Assembly: GCA_947175195.1 (NCBI GenBank)
Contig: CAMWLQ010000004.1
Span: 82,498 to 146,497 of the forward strand
From: an uncultured Clostridia bacterium
GTDB lineage: Bacteria > Bacillota > Clostridia > Christensenellales > Pumilibacteraceae
Reading direction: 5' to 3'
Length of the DNA: 64,000 nucleotides
Shown: positions 8,253 through 15,716 of the stretch, one piece after another
Position numbering within the stretch: the first letter of the stretch is position 1
How the letters are laid out: each line of letters begins with the position of its first letter
Program-made: the position numbers and the translations under genes
Notes under the pieces: model-generated
What the model saw: the letters and a program-made list of their open reading frames with translations, nothing else
The model's database searches: none
What the model was told of the DNA's origin: nothing

Positions 8253-10283
8253 TTAATTGTATCTGATGTACTTAGTCTTTTGACCGAGCGGCGCAAACAG
8301 CCTGCCGCCGCCGTCGTAGAACTTGCCGTAGAATTCCAAGAACTGAAGGCGGGCGTCGTGAACGTATGCGCTGAGCACGCCCAAGCCAAGGTTGAACAAA
8401 TGCAGCACCACCAGCACTATTGCGCCGATTACGTACCCCGCAATGGGAATATCCATTATTATGCCGCCCAAGCTGTTGAAGGCAAGACCTATTGCGCAGC
8501 TTGCAAGACAAAGACCGAACAAGCGGCAGTACGACAGCAGGTCGGACAAAAGATTGACAAGCCCGTACAAGCCCTTAAATCCGCCGATAACCTTGCCGAA
8601 AACGTTTTTGCTGTTGCGCCCGCCGAACAAAAGTATGAGCGCAACGCCGGTAAGCGCAAGCACTATCGCGGCGATATTGAGCGCCTTGGGCGGAATAAAG
8701 TTCACCGTTATGCCGAGCATCGGCGCAAGCGACGGCAGCATGCCGACAACAAGCAATATAAGCGCGACAAACAACAACAATATGGAGCCGCAGTCGAATA
8801 TAGCCGAGAACGGCTTACCCTCTTTGCACAGTGCGACAAACTTGATTATAAAGCCCGTCATTATTTGCACGACGCCCATGCCTATGCTTAGCACCAATAG
8901 CAGCAGCGGCTTGTCTAACGGATTGAGAAGTATTGCGACGTTTACGTTTTCGCCGAAATCGATGGAAAAATATCCGCCGAACAGTACGCCCCAAATTATA
9001 CCCGATATGCCGCCCATACCGACGAGCAAAGCGAGCCGTTTAATGCCGACGTCGAACTTTTTGGACGTGCCTATAACGAATCCCGCGATTGCGAGGATAA
9101 GTCCGTAGCCCGCGTCGCCTATCATTATTCCGAAGAACAAAAAGTAGAATACAGCCATAATCGGGTTGGGATCGATTTCCCTATACCGCGGCGAGCTGTA
9201 CATATCGGTAATTTGTTCGTACGGCTTGACAACGCGGTTGTTTTCCACAAGCGTGGGCGGCTGGTCCTTTTCCTCGGGCGCGAGCAGCTGTATAAACGCC
9301 TTGGGCGCAACCTCTTGCACCTCGTCCACAGTGACCTGAGCAATGCGCTCGGGCAGCCACCCTTCCAGCACAAACGTGCTGTCCGTCTTAAGAAACTTTT
9401 GCTCCGCCTCCGACCGCTCTATATCGAGCTCGATTACGTCGTAGAGTATGCGCAAGTCGTTTACGTACTTTTCGTAGTCGAGCGCCGCTTTGGTAAGCTC
9501 CAATATCTCGCGCTGTACGTCTTCGCTTTCGTTTTTTAACGCGTCCACTTTTTGCGCAGCCGTGCAGTCGTCGTTATACTCACACTTTGTATAACCCGCA
9601 GCACCGAGCTGTTTGTCTATTTCGGCAATATTATTTTTTCGTGCAACCGTCAAAATTACGGTAACGCCGTCCTGCCCCCGCACCTCGTATGCGCAAGGCA
9701 AGCCGTTCAATAACGCGTCGGGCTTTGCGCTCGTGCGATTGCTGTACATAGCTATTGCTATATCTCCGTCGCGGCTAAGCTCCGAAAGCTTAATAGGCAT
9801 GACGGCATAAGGCTTATAATTCTCGGCAGCGGAATTTAATTCCGACATACGCGCCGTGCAATCGACCAGCTTGAACGAAAGCTGTTTAAGGTCGTCGCAT
9901 ACGTGCATAAGCTCGTATTCGCGCGCCGCAGCGTCCGAAAAATCGGCTTTGGTTATAAGCCGTCGCGCCGACGAATACTTCTCACCCGACAGCGTGTACC
10001 CGATAGGCTGCGCTTTACTCTTTTGCACGTCGCGCTTGTTTTGCTCGAGCACCGTCGCCATTGCGTTGTGCCGCGCCTTGAGGAAATCGAGCGCAAAAGA
10101 TATTTCGCTTTGCTTTAGCTTAAGCTCGCGGTAGCGGCTCGTTTCGCCCGATGACAGCTCAAAAGGGAGGGCGTCCGTAGCACGCGCCTCAAACAATCCT
10201 CGACTTACAAGGACGTCCATTATTTTGTTTTGATCGCACCTTAGCCCGACAAGCCGAAGGTGCGACATTTTGGCTATCGCCAT
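8253..10283 (-). CDS. atpI: V-type ATPase subunit I (a-type stator)
   Basis: 676 aa. The N-terminal ~330 residues are cytoplasmic with two long coiled-coil arms (peripheral-stalk attachment). The C-terminal half has about seven to eight membrane helices starting at PNPIMAVFYFLFFGIMIGDAGYG, the family signature, and ending in HLFNLGLGVLSAYVHDARLQ FLEFYGKFYDGGG. It forms the ion half-channels beside the K ring. The ATG overlaps the preceding stop (TAATG). Confidence 0.95.
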   Translation of the reverse strand: MAIAKMSHLRLVGLRCDQNKIMDVLVSRGLFEARATDALPFELSSGETSRYRELKLKQSEISFALDFLKARHNAMATVLEQNKRDVQKSKAQPIGYTLSGEKYSSARRLITKADFSDAAAREYELMHVCDDLKQLSFKLVDCTARMSELNSAAENYKPYAVMPIKLSELSRDGDIAIAMYSNRTSAKPDALLNGLPCAYEVRGQDGVTVILTVARKNNIAEIDKQLGAAGYTKCEYNDDCTAAQKVDALKNESEDVQREILELTKAALDYEKYVNDLRILYDVIELDIERSEAEQKFLKTDSTFVLEGWLPERIAQVTVDEVQEVAPKAFIQLLAPEEKDQPPTLVENNRVVKPYEQITDMYSSPRYREIDPNPIMAVFYFLFFGIMIGDAGYGLILAIAGFVIGTSKKFDVGIKRLALLVGMGGISGIIWGVLFGGYFSIDFGENVNVAILLNPLDKPLLLLVLSIGMGVVQIMTGFIIKFVALCKEGKPFSAIFDCGSILLLFVALILLVVGMLPSLAPMLGITVNFIPPKALNIAAIVLALTGVALILLFGGRNSKNVFGKVIGGFKGLYGLVNLLSDLLSYCRLFGLCLASCAIGLAFNSLGGIIMDIPIAGYVIGAIVLVVLHLFNLGLGVLSAYVHDARLQFLEFYGKFYDGGGRLFAPLGQKTKYIRYN

Positions 10284-10738
10284 TACGCCTTGCCTCCGAG
10301 CATTTTGAACAATACGTCTATTTGCTTAGCTATTTCCTTTTCTTTTTCCTTAATCAGCTTTTCGCCGTTAGCGCGCGCCTTTTCTACGCGCTTTTCGCGT
10401 TCGGCGGCGGCACGCTTTAACGCGTCCTCCGTCTTTTGCGCCTTTGCCTCGGCAATCGTGCGGGAACTGACCTCGCGCATATTTCGCGCACGGGTCGCGC
10501 CGTCCAACTGGATAGCCTTGGCGTTTTCCTCCGCTTTGGCTATTATGTGCTTTGCCTCGCGCTCGGCGGACAGTATGTCCGCTATCACGCCCGAAAGCTG
10601 TGCGTCAAGCGCCTCGCGGTCCTCGTATACGATTTCCGGTTGTTTTTTCTTGCTCGACGAAGGCTCGCTATTCGGGGTTTCGTTGTCCCCGTAGACGATT
10701 TCCGATTCTTTATTCTTATCTATTGTCGTGTCATTCAT
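10283..10738 (-). CDS. V-type ATPase subunit G/H (peripheral stalk)
   Basis: 151 aa. The N-terminal ~45 residues are charged and contain two copies of an EIVYxD/EIVYGD motif, probably disordered. From residue ~48 to the end is one continuous amphipathic helix (AEREAKHIIAKAEENAKAI, then an EREKRVEKARANGEK region) of the type that dimerises with subunit E. It overlaps the end of rpiB by 8 nt and is first of the ATPase genes, as expected for the stalk subunit next to I. Confidence 0.8.
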   Translation of the reverse strand: MNDTTIDKNKESEIVYGDNETPNSEPSSSKKKQPEIVYEDREALDAQLSGVIADILSAEREAKHIIAKAEENAKAIQLDGATRARNMREVSSRTIAEAKAQKTEDALKRAAAEREKRVEKARANGEKLIKEKEKEIAKQIDVLFKMLGGKA

Positions 10739-11177
10739 GTGAGCCCTCGTATGCGGTTATTTTTTCCACGCGGTTTGCATGGCGACCGCCCGCAAAGTCG
10801 GCGGTCAAAAACGCTTGCGTTATTTGCAGCGCCGTATCAATATCGGTGTTGCCCGCGCCCAGCGCCAAGCAGTTGGCGTTGTTGTGCTCGCGGCACAGCC
10901 TTGCCATATCGGGATTAAAGCACAGCGCGCAACGCACGCCCTTTACCTTGTTGGCGGCAATGCTCATACCAACGCCCGTCTTGCATATGACTATTCCGCG
11001 GTCGGCTGCGCCGTTTGCCACGGCATTCGCAACCTTAAACGCATAATCGGGATAGTCGCACGACGCCTCGCTGTCCGTCCCGACGTTGCACACGGTAATG
11101 CCCCGCGCCGTCAGTTTGTCTATAATGGCTTGCTTTAGCTCTATACCGCCGTGATCGCTGCCGATATATACCGTCAT
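10731..11177 (-). CDS. rpiB: Ribose-5-phosphate isomerase B
   Basis: 148 aa. It interconverts ribose-5-phosphate and ribulose-5-phosphate. N-terminal YIGSDHGGIELK (the substrate-phosphate/DHGG motif), catalytic Cys65 in VICKTGVGMSIAANK, and the C-terminal AGGRHANRVEKI match RpiB. The start at 11177 is set by AGAGGTG 7 nt upstream; the open frame extends 36 codons further without support. The usual GTG after the Cys is KTG here, a minor deviation. It sits in the sua5-phosphatase-rpiB block ahead of the ATPase genes. Confidence 0.95.
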   Translation of the reverse strand: MTVYIGSDHGGIELKQAIIDKLTARGITVCNVGTDSEASCDYPDYAFKVANAVANGAADRGIVICKTGVGMSIAANKVKGVRCALCFNPDMARLCREHNNANCLALGAGNTDIDTALQITQAFLTADFAGGRHANRVEKITAYEGSHE

Positions 11178-11232
11178 ATACAACACCTCTATTGTGATAG
11201 TATACCATTTAAAAATTATTTTGTCACGTACT

Positions 11233-11706
11233 TTAGCCGTTTTTTTCCTTGAACTTTCGGTCTGCAAGCTCCAAAATCGCGTCAAACCCCGTTTGCATTT
11301 GTTGCGCGCACATAAGGTACGCCTGCGTGTTGTAACCGTACGGATCGGGAATACGACTGCCTATCAAATCCACATACGACACCGCATTGTCGCTGTCGCA
11401 CCGCATTGCGTGCTCGTCGGTCATGCCGACAATCAAATCGCCGTCAAGCGACATTTGCACGGTAAACACTCTTGCCTTGCGGTCGGGATTGTGCTTTACA
11501 CCGAGCGCGGTGAGCGCCTCTACCGCCTGCGGCATAATCTTATCGCCCTTGCCAGCCTCCAAGCCCGCGCTTGTCACGGTAAAATCACCGCTGCGCTTTT
11601 TTTGGCGCAGGTAGTCCTTGAACAAAAACTCCGCCATAGGCGACCTGCATGTGTTGCCCGTGCAAACAAATATTATGCTGACTTTTTGTTTCTTATTATC
11701 ACTCAT
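11233..11706 (-). CDS. LMW phosphatase, probably protein-arginine phosphatase (YwlE type)
   Basis: 157 aa. The CX5R loop is C15-T-G-N-T19-C-R21-S, and the general acid is D121 in IPDPYGYN. In the LMW-PTP family a Thr in place of the usual Ile within this loop marks the YwlE branch that removes phosphate from arginine, so that activity is inferred rather than tyrosine dephosphorylation. ATG 11706 overlaps the stop of sua5 (ATGA), fixing the start. The B. subtilis gene order ywlC-ywlE-ywlF matches this arrangement. Confidence 0.88.
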   Translation of the reverse strand: MSDNKKQKVSIIFVCTGNTCRSPMAEFLFKDYLRQKKRSGDFTVTSAGLEAGKGDKIMPQAVEALTALGVKHNPDRKARVFTVQMSLDGDLIVGMTDEHAMRCDSDNAVSYVDLIGSRIPDPYGYNTQAYLMCAQQMQTGFDAILELADRKFKEKNG

Positions 11707-12683
11707 ATTATCATTCCACCGCTCAATTTGATTAATCGCGCTATCAACGACTCGCCCAGTCCCTCGGGATTGACGCCCTCGGCAATTACCGCGTCGTAAT
11801 GCTCGCCGTCCGCTTTGCGTAGCACCGCAAACAAATTGTGCGCATACGCCTCGTAGCTGTCGCCCACCGTGTACACGTTGCGGTCGCCGTAGCAATCGCG
11901 GTTGCCGTCAAGGCAAATTATCACCGCAGTTTTTTGCTGTGCAGTAATCTCGTCGTAGCGCTTGCAAATGTTTTCGGTCATGCCATCGTAGTACGCCGAA
12001 AACAGCACTTCGGCATTGGGCATATATCCGCTGAGCCGCGCGTCCTGCCGCAGCGTTTTTACCTCGCCTATCGCTTGCTTTAGCTGCTCTACGGTAACGC
12101 CGCCTACGCGCAAAACGGTTGGCGGCTCGGTGCGCGCGTCGACAATAGTCGATTCTATGCCTATCTCGGACGCACCGCCGTCCAGTATGTATTCTATCTT
12201 ACCGTCAAGATCGTCCTTTACGTGCGCGGCAAGCGTGGGGCTCGCCTTGTCCGCGGTATTGGCGCTGGGCACAACAACGGGCGCGCCAGCAAGCTCTATC
12301 AGCTTTTTGGCAACGGCGTTGTCAGGTATGCGCACCGCCACAGACTCCGACCCCACGGTTACCTCGTCGGGAATTACGTCCGCACGGTCAAGCACGAGCG
12401 TAAGCGCCCCCGGCATAAACCTGTCAATAAGAATTTGCGCCTTTTTGGGAATGGACTTAACAACCTTTTGTATGTCCGACTTTTTGGCGACGGCGACAAT
12501 GAGCGGCTTGTCGGTAGGTCGAGATTTAACCTCGTACACCTTTTTTACCGCCTGCGCGTCGGTTGCTATCGCGCCGAGCGCATACACCGTTTCGGTGGGA
12601 AACGCCACAAGCTCCCCCGCCTTCAACCGCGAGGCACAACGCATAATATTGAGATCGGTCGAAGAAAGAATTTCCGTGTTCAA
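11703..12683 (-). CDS. sua5: L-threonylcarbamoyladenylate synthase (Sua5 type)
   Basis: 326 aa, full Sua5 length: catalytic YrdC domain (KAGELVAFPTETVYALGA, KSRPTDKPLIV) plus the C-terminal Sua5 domain (PTVLRVGGVTVEQL onward). It makes threonylcarbamoyl-AMP for the t6A modification of ANN-decoding tRNAs. I choose the TTG at 12683 (protein MNTEILSS): AAAGGACGG lies at proper spacing, and a TATAAT box (12714-12709) lies between this and the next upstream ATG at 12758, which would therefore be untranscribed. Start of the operon leading into the V-ATPase genes. Confidence 0.92.
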   Translation of the reverse strand: MNTEILSSTDLNIMRCASRLKAGELVAFPTETVYALGAIATDAQAVKKVYEVKSRPTDKPLIVAVAKKSDIQKVVKSIPKKAQILIDRFMPGALTLVLDRADVIPDEVTVGSESVAVRIPDNAVAKKLIELAGAPVVVPSANTADKASPTLAAHVKDDLDGKIEYILDGGASEIGIESTIVDARTEPPTVLRVGGVTVEQLKQAIGEVKTLRQDARLSGYMPNAEVLFSAYYDGMTENICKRYDEITAQQKTAVIICLDGNRDCYGDRNVYTVGDSYEAYAHNLFAVLRKADGEHYDAVIAEGVNPEGLGESLIARLIKLSGGMII

Positions 12684-12708
12684 AACAGCCGTCCTTTGTT
12701 TAAAGCGA

Positions 12709-12736
12709 ATTATACCGCAAAAATATTCACGTGTAA
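12709..12736 (-). promoter_or_regulatory. Promoter of sua5-rpiB-V-ATPase operon
   Basis: Minus strand: TTACAC (12736-12731), 16-nt spacer, perfect TATAAT (12714-12709). The transcript would start ~20 nt before the TTG start of sua5. This is the only clear promoter seen upstream of the nine ATPase genes. Confidence 0.55.
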
Positions 12737-12766
12737 TTTTAGCACATTTCGTCAACAATTACAAGC

Positions 12767-13528
12767 ATGAAAAGCAAGTTTGCAAAATTTATAGACGGAA
12801 CGATAGGCGCGCTACTCATTTTTTTCGCAGCGTTTGCGATAATGCGGTACTTTATCCCCGCAACTGACGCGGCGGTGTTTTGCGCCGTGACGGTAACTGC
12901 GGGACTGTGCATGCTTACGCGGCTGCGCGGCAAGAAAAAAGGCGAGCTTTTGCGCATATCCAAAGCCGCTGACGATATGTTTTTCGAGTTTATGTTTTTG
13001 CCCGACAACGCGCCCGCCGTTAAGCTTGCCGACGCGCTAAAAGCCAAGGGCGAAAACGCCGTTAGGCACGGCAACGGCGTGTACCTGAACAATACTGCCG
13101 CGTACTGCTGCTTTAACAATCCGCCCGACCAAGGCGCTTGCGCACGGCTGATAGCCAAAGCAAAGCACTACAGCGCGGACAAGCTGATTATTATAAGCAA
13201 AGCCCCGCCGCCGGTGCCGCAGGTGGACGGAATAGATATTGCTACCGTTTGCGGCGACGACGCGTACAGGCTGTTTGCCTCGCTAAACGCCCTGCCCGAG
13301 CGCAAGTATGCCGAAACCGCAAAGCGGCACGGCGCGTTTAAAAACGCGTTTTCGCGCGACAAGATTTTGCGCTATCTCGTTCTTGCGTTTTCCTTCTTTT
13401 TTGCGGCGTGGGTCAGCCGTTCTGTAATAACCTTTGCCTGCTCGGTGCTGTGCGCCGCGCTCGCCGTAATAAGCGTTGCAATGACCGCAGTCCACGCCGT
13501 TAAAAAGCGTAAAGAAAATTCGGTGTAA
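12767..13528 (+). CDS. Hypothetical four-TM membrane protein
   Basis: 253 aa, the only plus-strand gene in the first 43 kb. Two membrane helices at ~12-50, a cytoplasmic alpha/beta region (~60-190, with ADKLIIISKAPP and DGIDIATVCGDDA) and two more helices at ~203-243, ending in KKRKE. The central domain's alternating hydrophobic strands suggest a small alpha/beta or nuclease-like fold, but no catalytic motif is clear. It is divergent from sua5; no Shine-Dalgarno site is evident. Not recognised. Confidence 0.75.
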   Translation: MKSKFAKFIDGTIGALLIFFAAFAIMRYFIPATDAAVFCAVTVTAGLCMLTRLRGKKKGELLRISKAADDMFFEFMFLPDNAPAVKLADALKAKGENAVRHGNGVYLNNTAAYCCFNNPPDQGACARLIAKAKHYSADKLIIISKAPPPVPQVDGIDIATVCGDDAYRLFASLNALPERKYAETAKRHGAFKNAFSRDKILRYLVLAFSFFFAAWVSRSVITFACSVLCAALAVISVAMTAVHAVKKRKENSV

Positions 13529-13546
13529 TACCGTGATTACACCGAA
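13519..13546. terminator. Hairpin at end of the 12767 gene
   Basis: TTCGGTGTAAT / ATTACACCGAA form a perfect 11-bp stem with a 6-nt loop spanning the TAA stop at 13526-13528. There is no T-run, so it is a stem of uncertain function between convergent genes. Confidence 0.45.
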
Positions 13547-13567
13547 CCTATAATAGGCGCCACAATC

Positions 13568-13746
13568 GCGCGTCAGGCGGACAACAGGTGGCAAGTAGCC
13601 GACGGGAGCGTAGACCCACCTACGTGACCAAGGGCAACCAAATGTTGCACGTTCCTTGGTTTATCGCTCACCTCTATGTTGTGCATAGATTGCAAAGAGT
13701 CAGCCTGTGGCTGCGTAGCCCGTATCACGCGATGAGTGCGGCGCCG
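13568..13746 (-). repeat. ~180-bp structured interspersed element, copy 1
   Basis: Shares long identical blocks with 36612-36792 (30 nt at 13583-13612; others at 13622-13649, 13660-13671 and 13700-13726). Predicted stems: CGTAG/CTACG (13609-13624), a CCAAGG/CCTTGG stem enclosing GCAAC/GTTGC, CAGCC/GGCTG, and closing ACGGG/CCCGT (13602-13606 with 13719-13723). On the minus strand it begins a few nt after the stop codon of the AAA ATPase gene. Confidence 0.75.
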
Positions 13747-13750
13747 GATT

Positions 13751-14902
13751 CTAAAAGTTCTCGTATTCTTTCAACAGCTCGGCGGGTATACTTGGACGGA
13801 GCTTTTTGAACGCCGCGTCGAACATATCGCGCCGCAGCGGTATGGGCTTACTAAGTCCTTTTGCTTGCATTTCCTCCAATGCAAGGCGGCACGCCTCTTC
13901 TATTATTCCGCAAAGGTCGGCTGCCGAATAGTACATAGTAGTCACCTTTACGTTGGTGTTTGGCACAGCCGTTTTGGTGTACGTTTCGCTTAGCTCAACC
14001 AAATCCTCGGTGGTCACGCCGTCCAACGCTATGCCGCTGAGTTTGCCCTCGATGATGGCGCGCTTTGCCGTGATGTCGGGCGGCGGCACGTGCACGCGGT
14101 GCGAAAACCGCTTAAACCTGAGATACGCGGGATCGATAACGTCGGGACGGTTGGTCGCCGCTATTATTATGCGTTTGGAGCCGTCCACGCCAAAGCCGTT
14201 TATGCGCTGCAACAGCTCGGTGGTGACGGCGGCTTTGTAGTCCTTGGTGTCCGAAGTGCGCTTGCTGAATATAGACTCGCACTCATCCACAAACAATATC
14301 GCGCCGTCGGCGCAGGCGTCCATTTCGTCAAACAGCTGGCGCACAGCCTGCTCGGACTCGCCCACGTACGACTTGAATATATCGGCGGGCGTTATTACAA
14401 ACAGCGGCAACTGCAGCTTGTTGGCTATCGCCTCGGCAAACATGGTTTTGCCCGTTCCCGGCGCGCCGTACATAAGCATGCCCAAACCGCCCTCTATCTT
14501 GTAATACTTGATAACGTCGGGATTTTGCGCAATAAAGATAAAGCTTTCCACCAGCTTTTTTACGTCGTCCAAGCCCTTGACGTCGGCAAACGTAGTTTTG
14601 GGTATGGTGTGGCTGACCGACGAGCCGTATTCGGTCGCCTTCTTGCCCAGCTTTTTAGCCTTGTCGGCATACTCCTCCGCCTTGACTGCGTCGGTGTGCC
14701 GCTCGGACAGCTTTTGCGCGTACTGCGACGCACGCAAGTACTCGGTGCAAAGCCGCTGCTTGTCCTCAGTGCGCAGGTCGCGCTTATCCTTAACCCCGCC
14801 CAAAATAGTGCGGATATTTTCCACAGCCTCGCTGTAGTTTTTTTCCAACTGCTCGAGCGACGAGCCTTCCGCCGCCGTCGATTTCTTTCCGAATCCCGAC
14901 AT
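13751..14902 (-). CDS. Vps4/katanin-like AAA ATPase with possible MIT-like N-terminus
   Basis: 383 aa. Residues ~15-88 are three predicted amphipathic helices (LEQLEKNYSEAVENIRTIL ... YADKAKKLGKK), like the MIT domain that binds ESCRT-III tails; this part is inference. The classical AAA module follows: Walker A GAPGTGKT 146-153, pore loop KSYVGESE 177-184, Walker B ILFVDE 202-207, sensor region ATNRPD ~249-254 and Arg-rich LRFKRF. The C-terminus (FDAAFKKLRPSIPAELLKEYENF shortened: KKLRPSIPAELLKEY) is the terminal helix shared by Vps4, katanin and p97-type AAA proteins. Predicted substrate-threading hexamer. GGAGGG precedes the ATG; 18 nt separate it from the helical partner gene. Last gene of the ten-gene operon. 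Confidence 0.85.
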   Translation of the reverse strand: MSGFGKKSTAAEGSSLEQLEKNYSEAVENIRTILGGVKDKRDLRTEDKQRLCTEYLRASQYAQKLSERHTDAVKAEEYADKAKKLGKKATEYGSSVSHTIPKTTFADVKGLDDVKKLVESFIFIAQNPDVIKYYKIEGGLGMLMYGAPGTGKTMFAEAIANKLQLPLFVITPADIFKSYVGESEQAVRQLFDEMDACADGAILFVDECESIFSKRTSDTKDYKAAVTTELLQRINGFGVDGSKRIIIAATNRPDVIDPAYLRFKRFSHRVHVPPPDITAKRAIIEGKLSGIALDGVTTEDLVELSETYTKTAVPNTNVKVTTMYYSAADLCGIIEEACRLALEEMQAKGLSKPIPLRRDMFDAAFKKLRPSIPAELLKEYENF

Positions 14903-14920
14903 TTAGTCTTTCCCTCCACT

Positions 14921-15691
14921 TTAAAGAATATCGCTTATATCGTCGGCATTTCCCGCACTGCCGCCCGCGGGCGCGGCCGTACCTACGTCACCGACACTGC
15001 CCGCACCGGCACCGTTGCCGCCGTCGCCGCCGCTGCGCTCGCTAATAATCTTGTCCACCATTTTTTCGGCATTGGTGGGCGGCAGCGGCGCGCCGCCGTT
15101 TGCCTTGACCTCGTACTTTTTGCGGCGCTCGGCGCTCTTTGCCAAACGCTTTTGCGTTTTGACGTTGGATTTTTGCAAGCCCTCGGTTATGGAGAACGCA
15201 AGGTCCTGACTGCTTTCCAGCATGTACATGATTTCCTTGATCCTGCCGAGGTTGTTGGTAATCGTCTTTTGCATACGCTTTTTAGCCTTGCGGCGCGCCC
15301 AAAATCCGTGATTGACCCTTTGCGTGGAGTCAAGCGCCGAGGAATTGAGCTGCAAAATATTATCCATGCAAAGCATAGCGTCGGTAATGCACGACACCGC
15401 CATGCTGACGTCGGTCAACAGGTCGATGGTGTCTTCCATTTGTATCGCCACGTCCAAAAACGTCAATAGCGTTTGCGACATAAAATAGTCCTTGCCGTAC
15501 TTTTGAATCATATCGGCGGCGCGGGTGGCAAGCAGCTCCTTGCGCTTACCGAAATTCTTTTTGGAGCTTTCCAGCTTGCGCTCCTGCTCCGCGCGAACGT
15601 ATTCGTTGTCCAGCTCATCCGCCTGCTTGCGTATGCGTGCGCGGCGCTCCTCGCTTTCGGACATCTCCTCTCTTTGCCGTTCTCTTGCCAT
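14921..15691 (-). CDS. Basic helical protein with acidic tail; candidate ESCRT-III-like partner
   Basis: 256 aa from the ATG at 15691, set by AAGGAG upstream; a longer frame to 15790 would overlap the helicase gene and lacks support. Residues 1-60 are highly charged coiled coil (ERRARIRKQADELDNEYVRAEQ); 63-118 a Met-rich helical segment (AIQMEDTIDLLTDVSMAVS); 130-195 basic helices; 200-256 a Gly/Ala-rich disordered tail with a short amphipathic piece (NAEKMVDKIISER) and the acidic terminus ADDISDIL. Basic helices followed by a flexible acidic tail next to an MIT-AAA gene is the ESCRT-III layout. Sequence similarity alone is not decisive; a structural helper of another kind is possible. Confidence 0.7.
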   Translation of the reverse strand: MARERQREEMSESEERRARIRKQADELDNEYVRAEQERKLESSKKNFGKRKELLATRAADMIQKYGKDYFMSQTLLTFLDVAIQMEDTIDLLTDVSMAVSCITDAMLCMDNILQLNSSALDSTQRVNHGFWARRKAKKRMQKTITNNLGRIKEIMYMLESSQDLAFSITEGLQKSNVKTQKRLAKSAERRKKYEVKANGGAPLPPTNAEKMVDKIISERSGGDGGNGAGAGSVGDVGTAAPAGGSAGNADDISDIL

Positions 15692-15716
15692 AATATAAAA
15701 TCTCCTTGTGAGTTTT

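Noticed and set aside
14090..15469. Long plus-strand frame (459 aa) opposite the AAA and helical genes
   Set aside because: Antisense shadow caused by biased codon third positions; no ribosome site, promoter or plausible composition. The same holds for 20428-21486, 24064-25338, 25489-26715, 29771-31222, 32902-34128 and 61236-62555.
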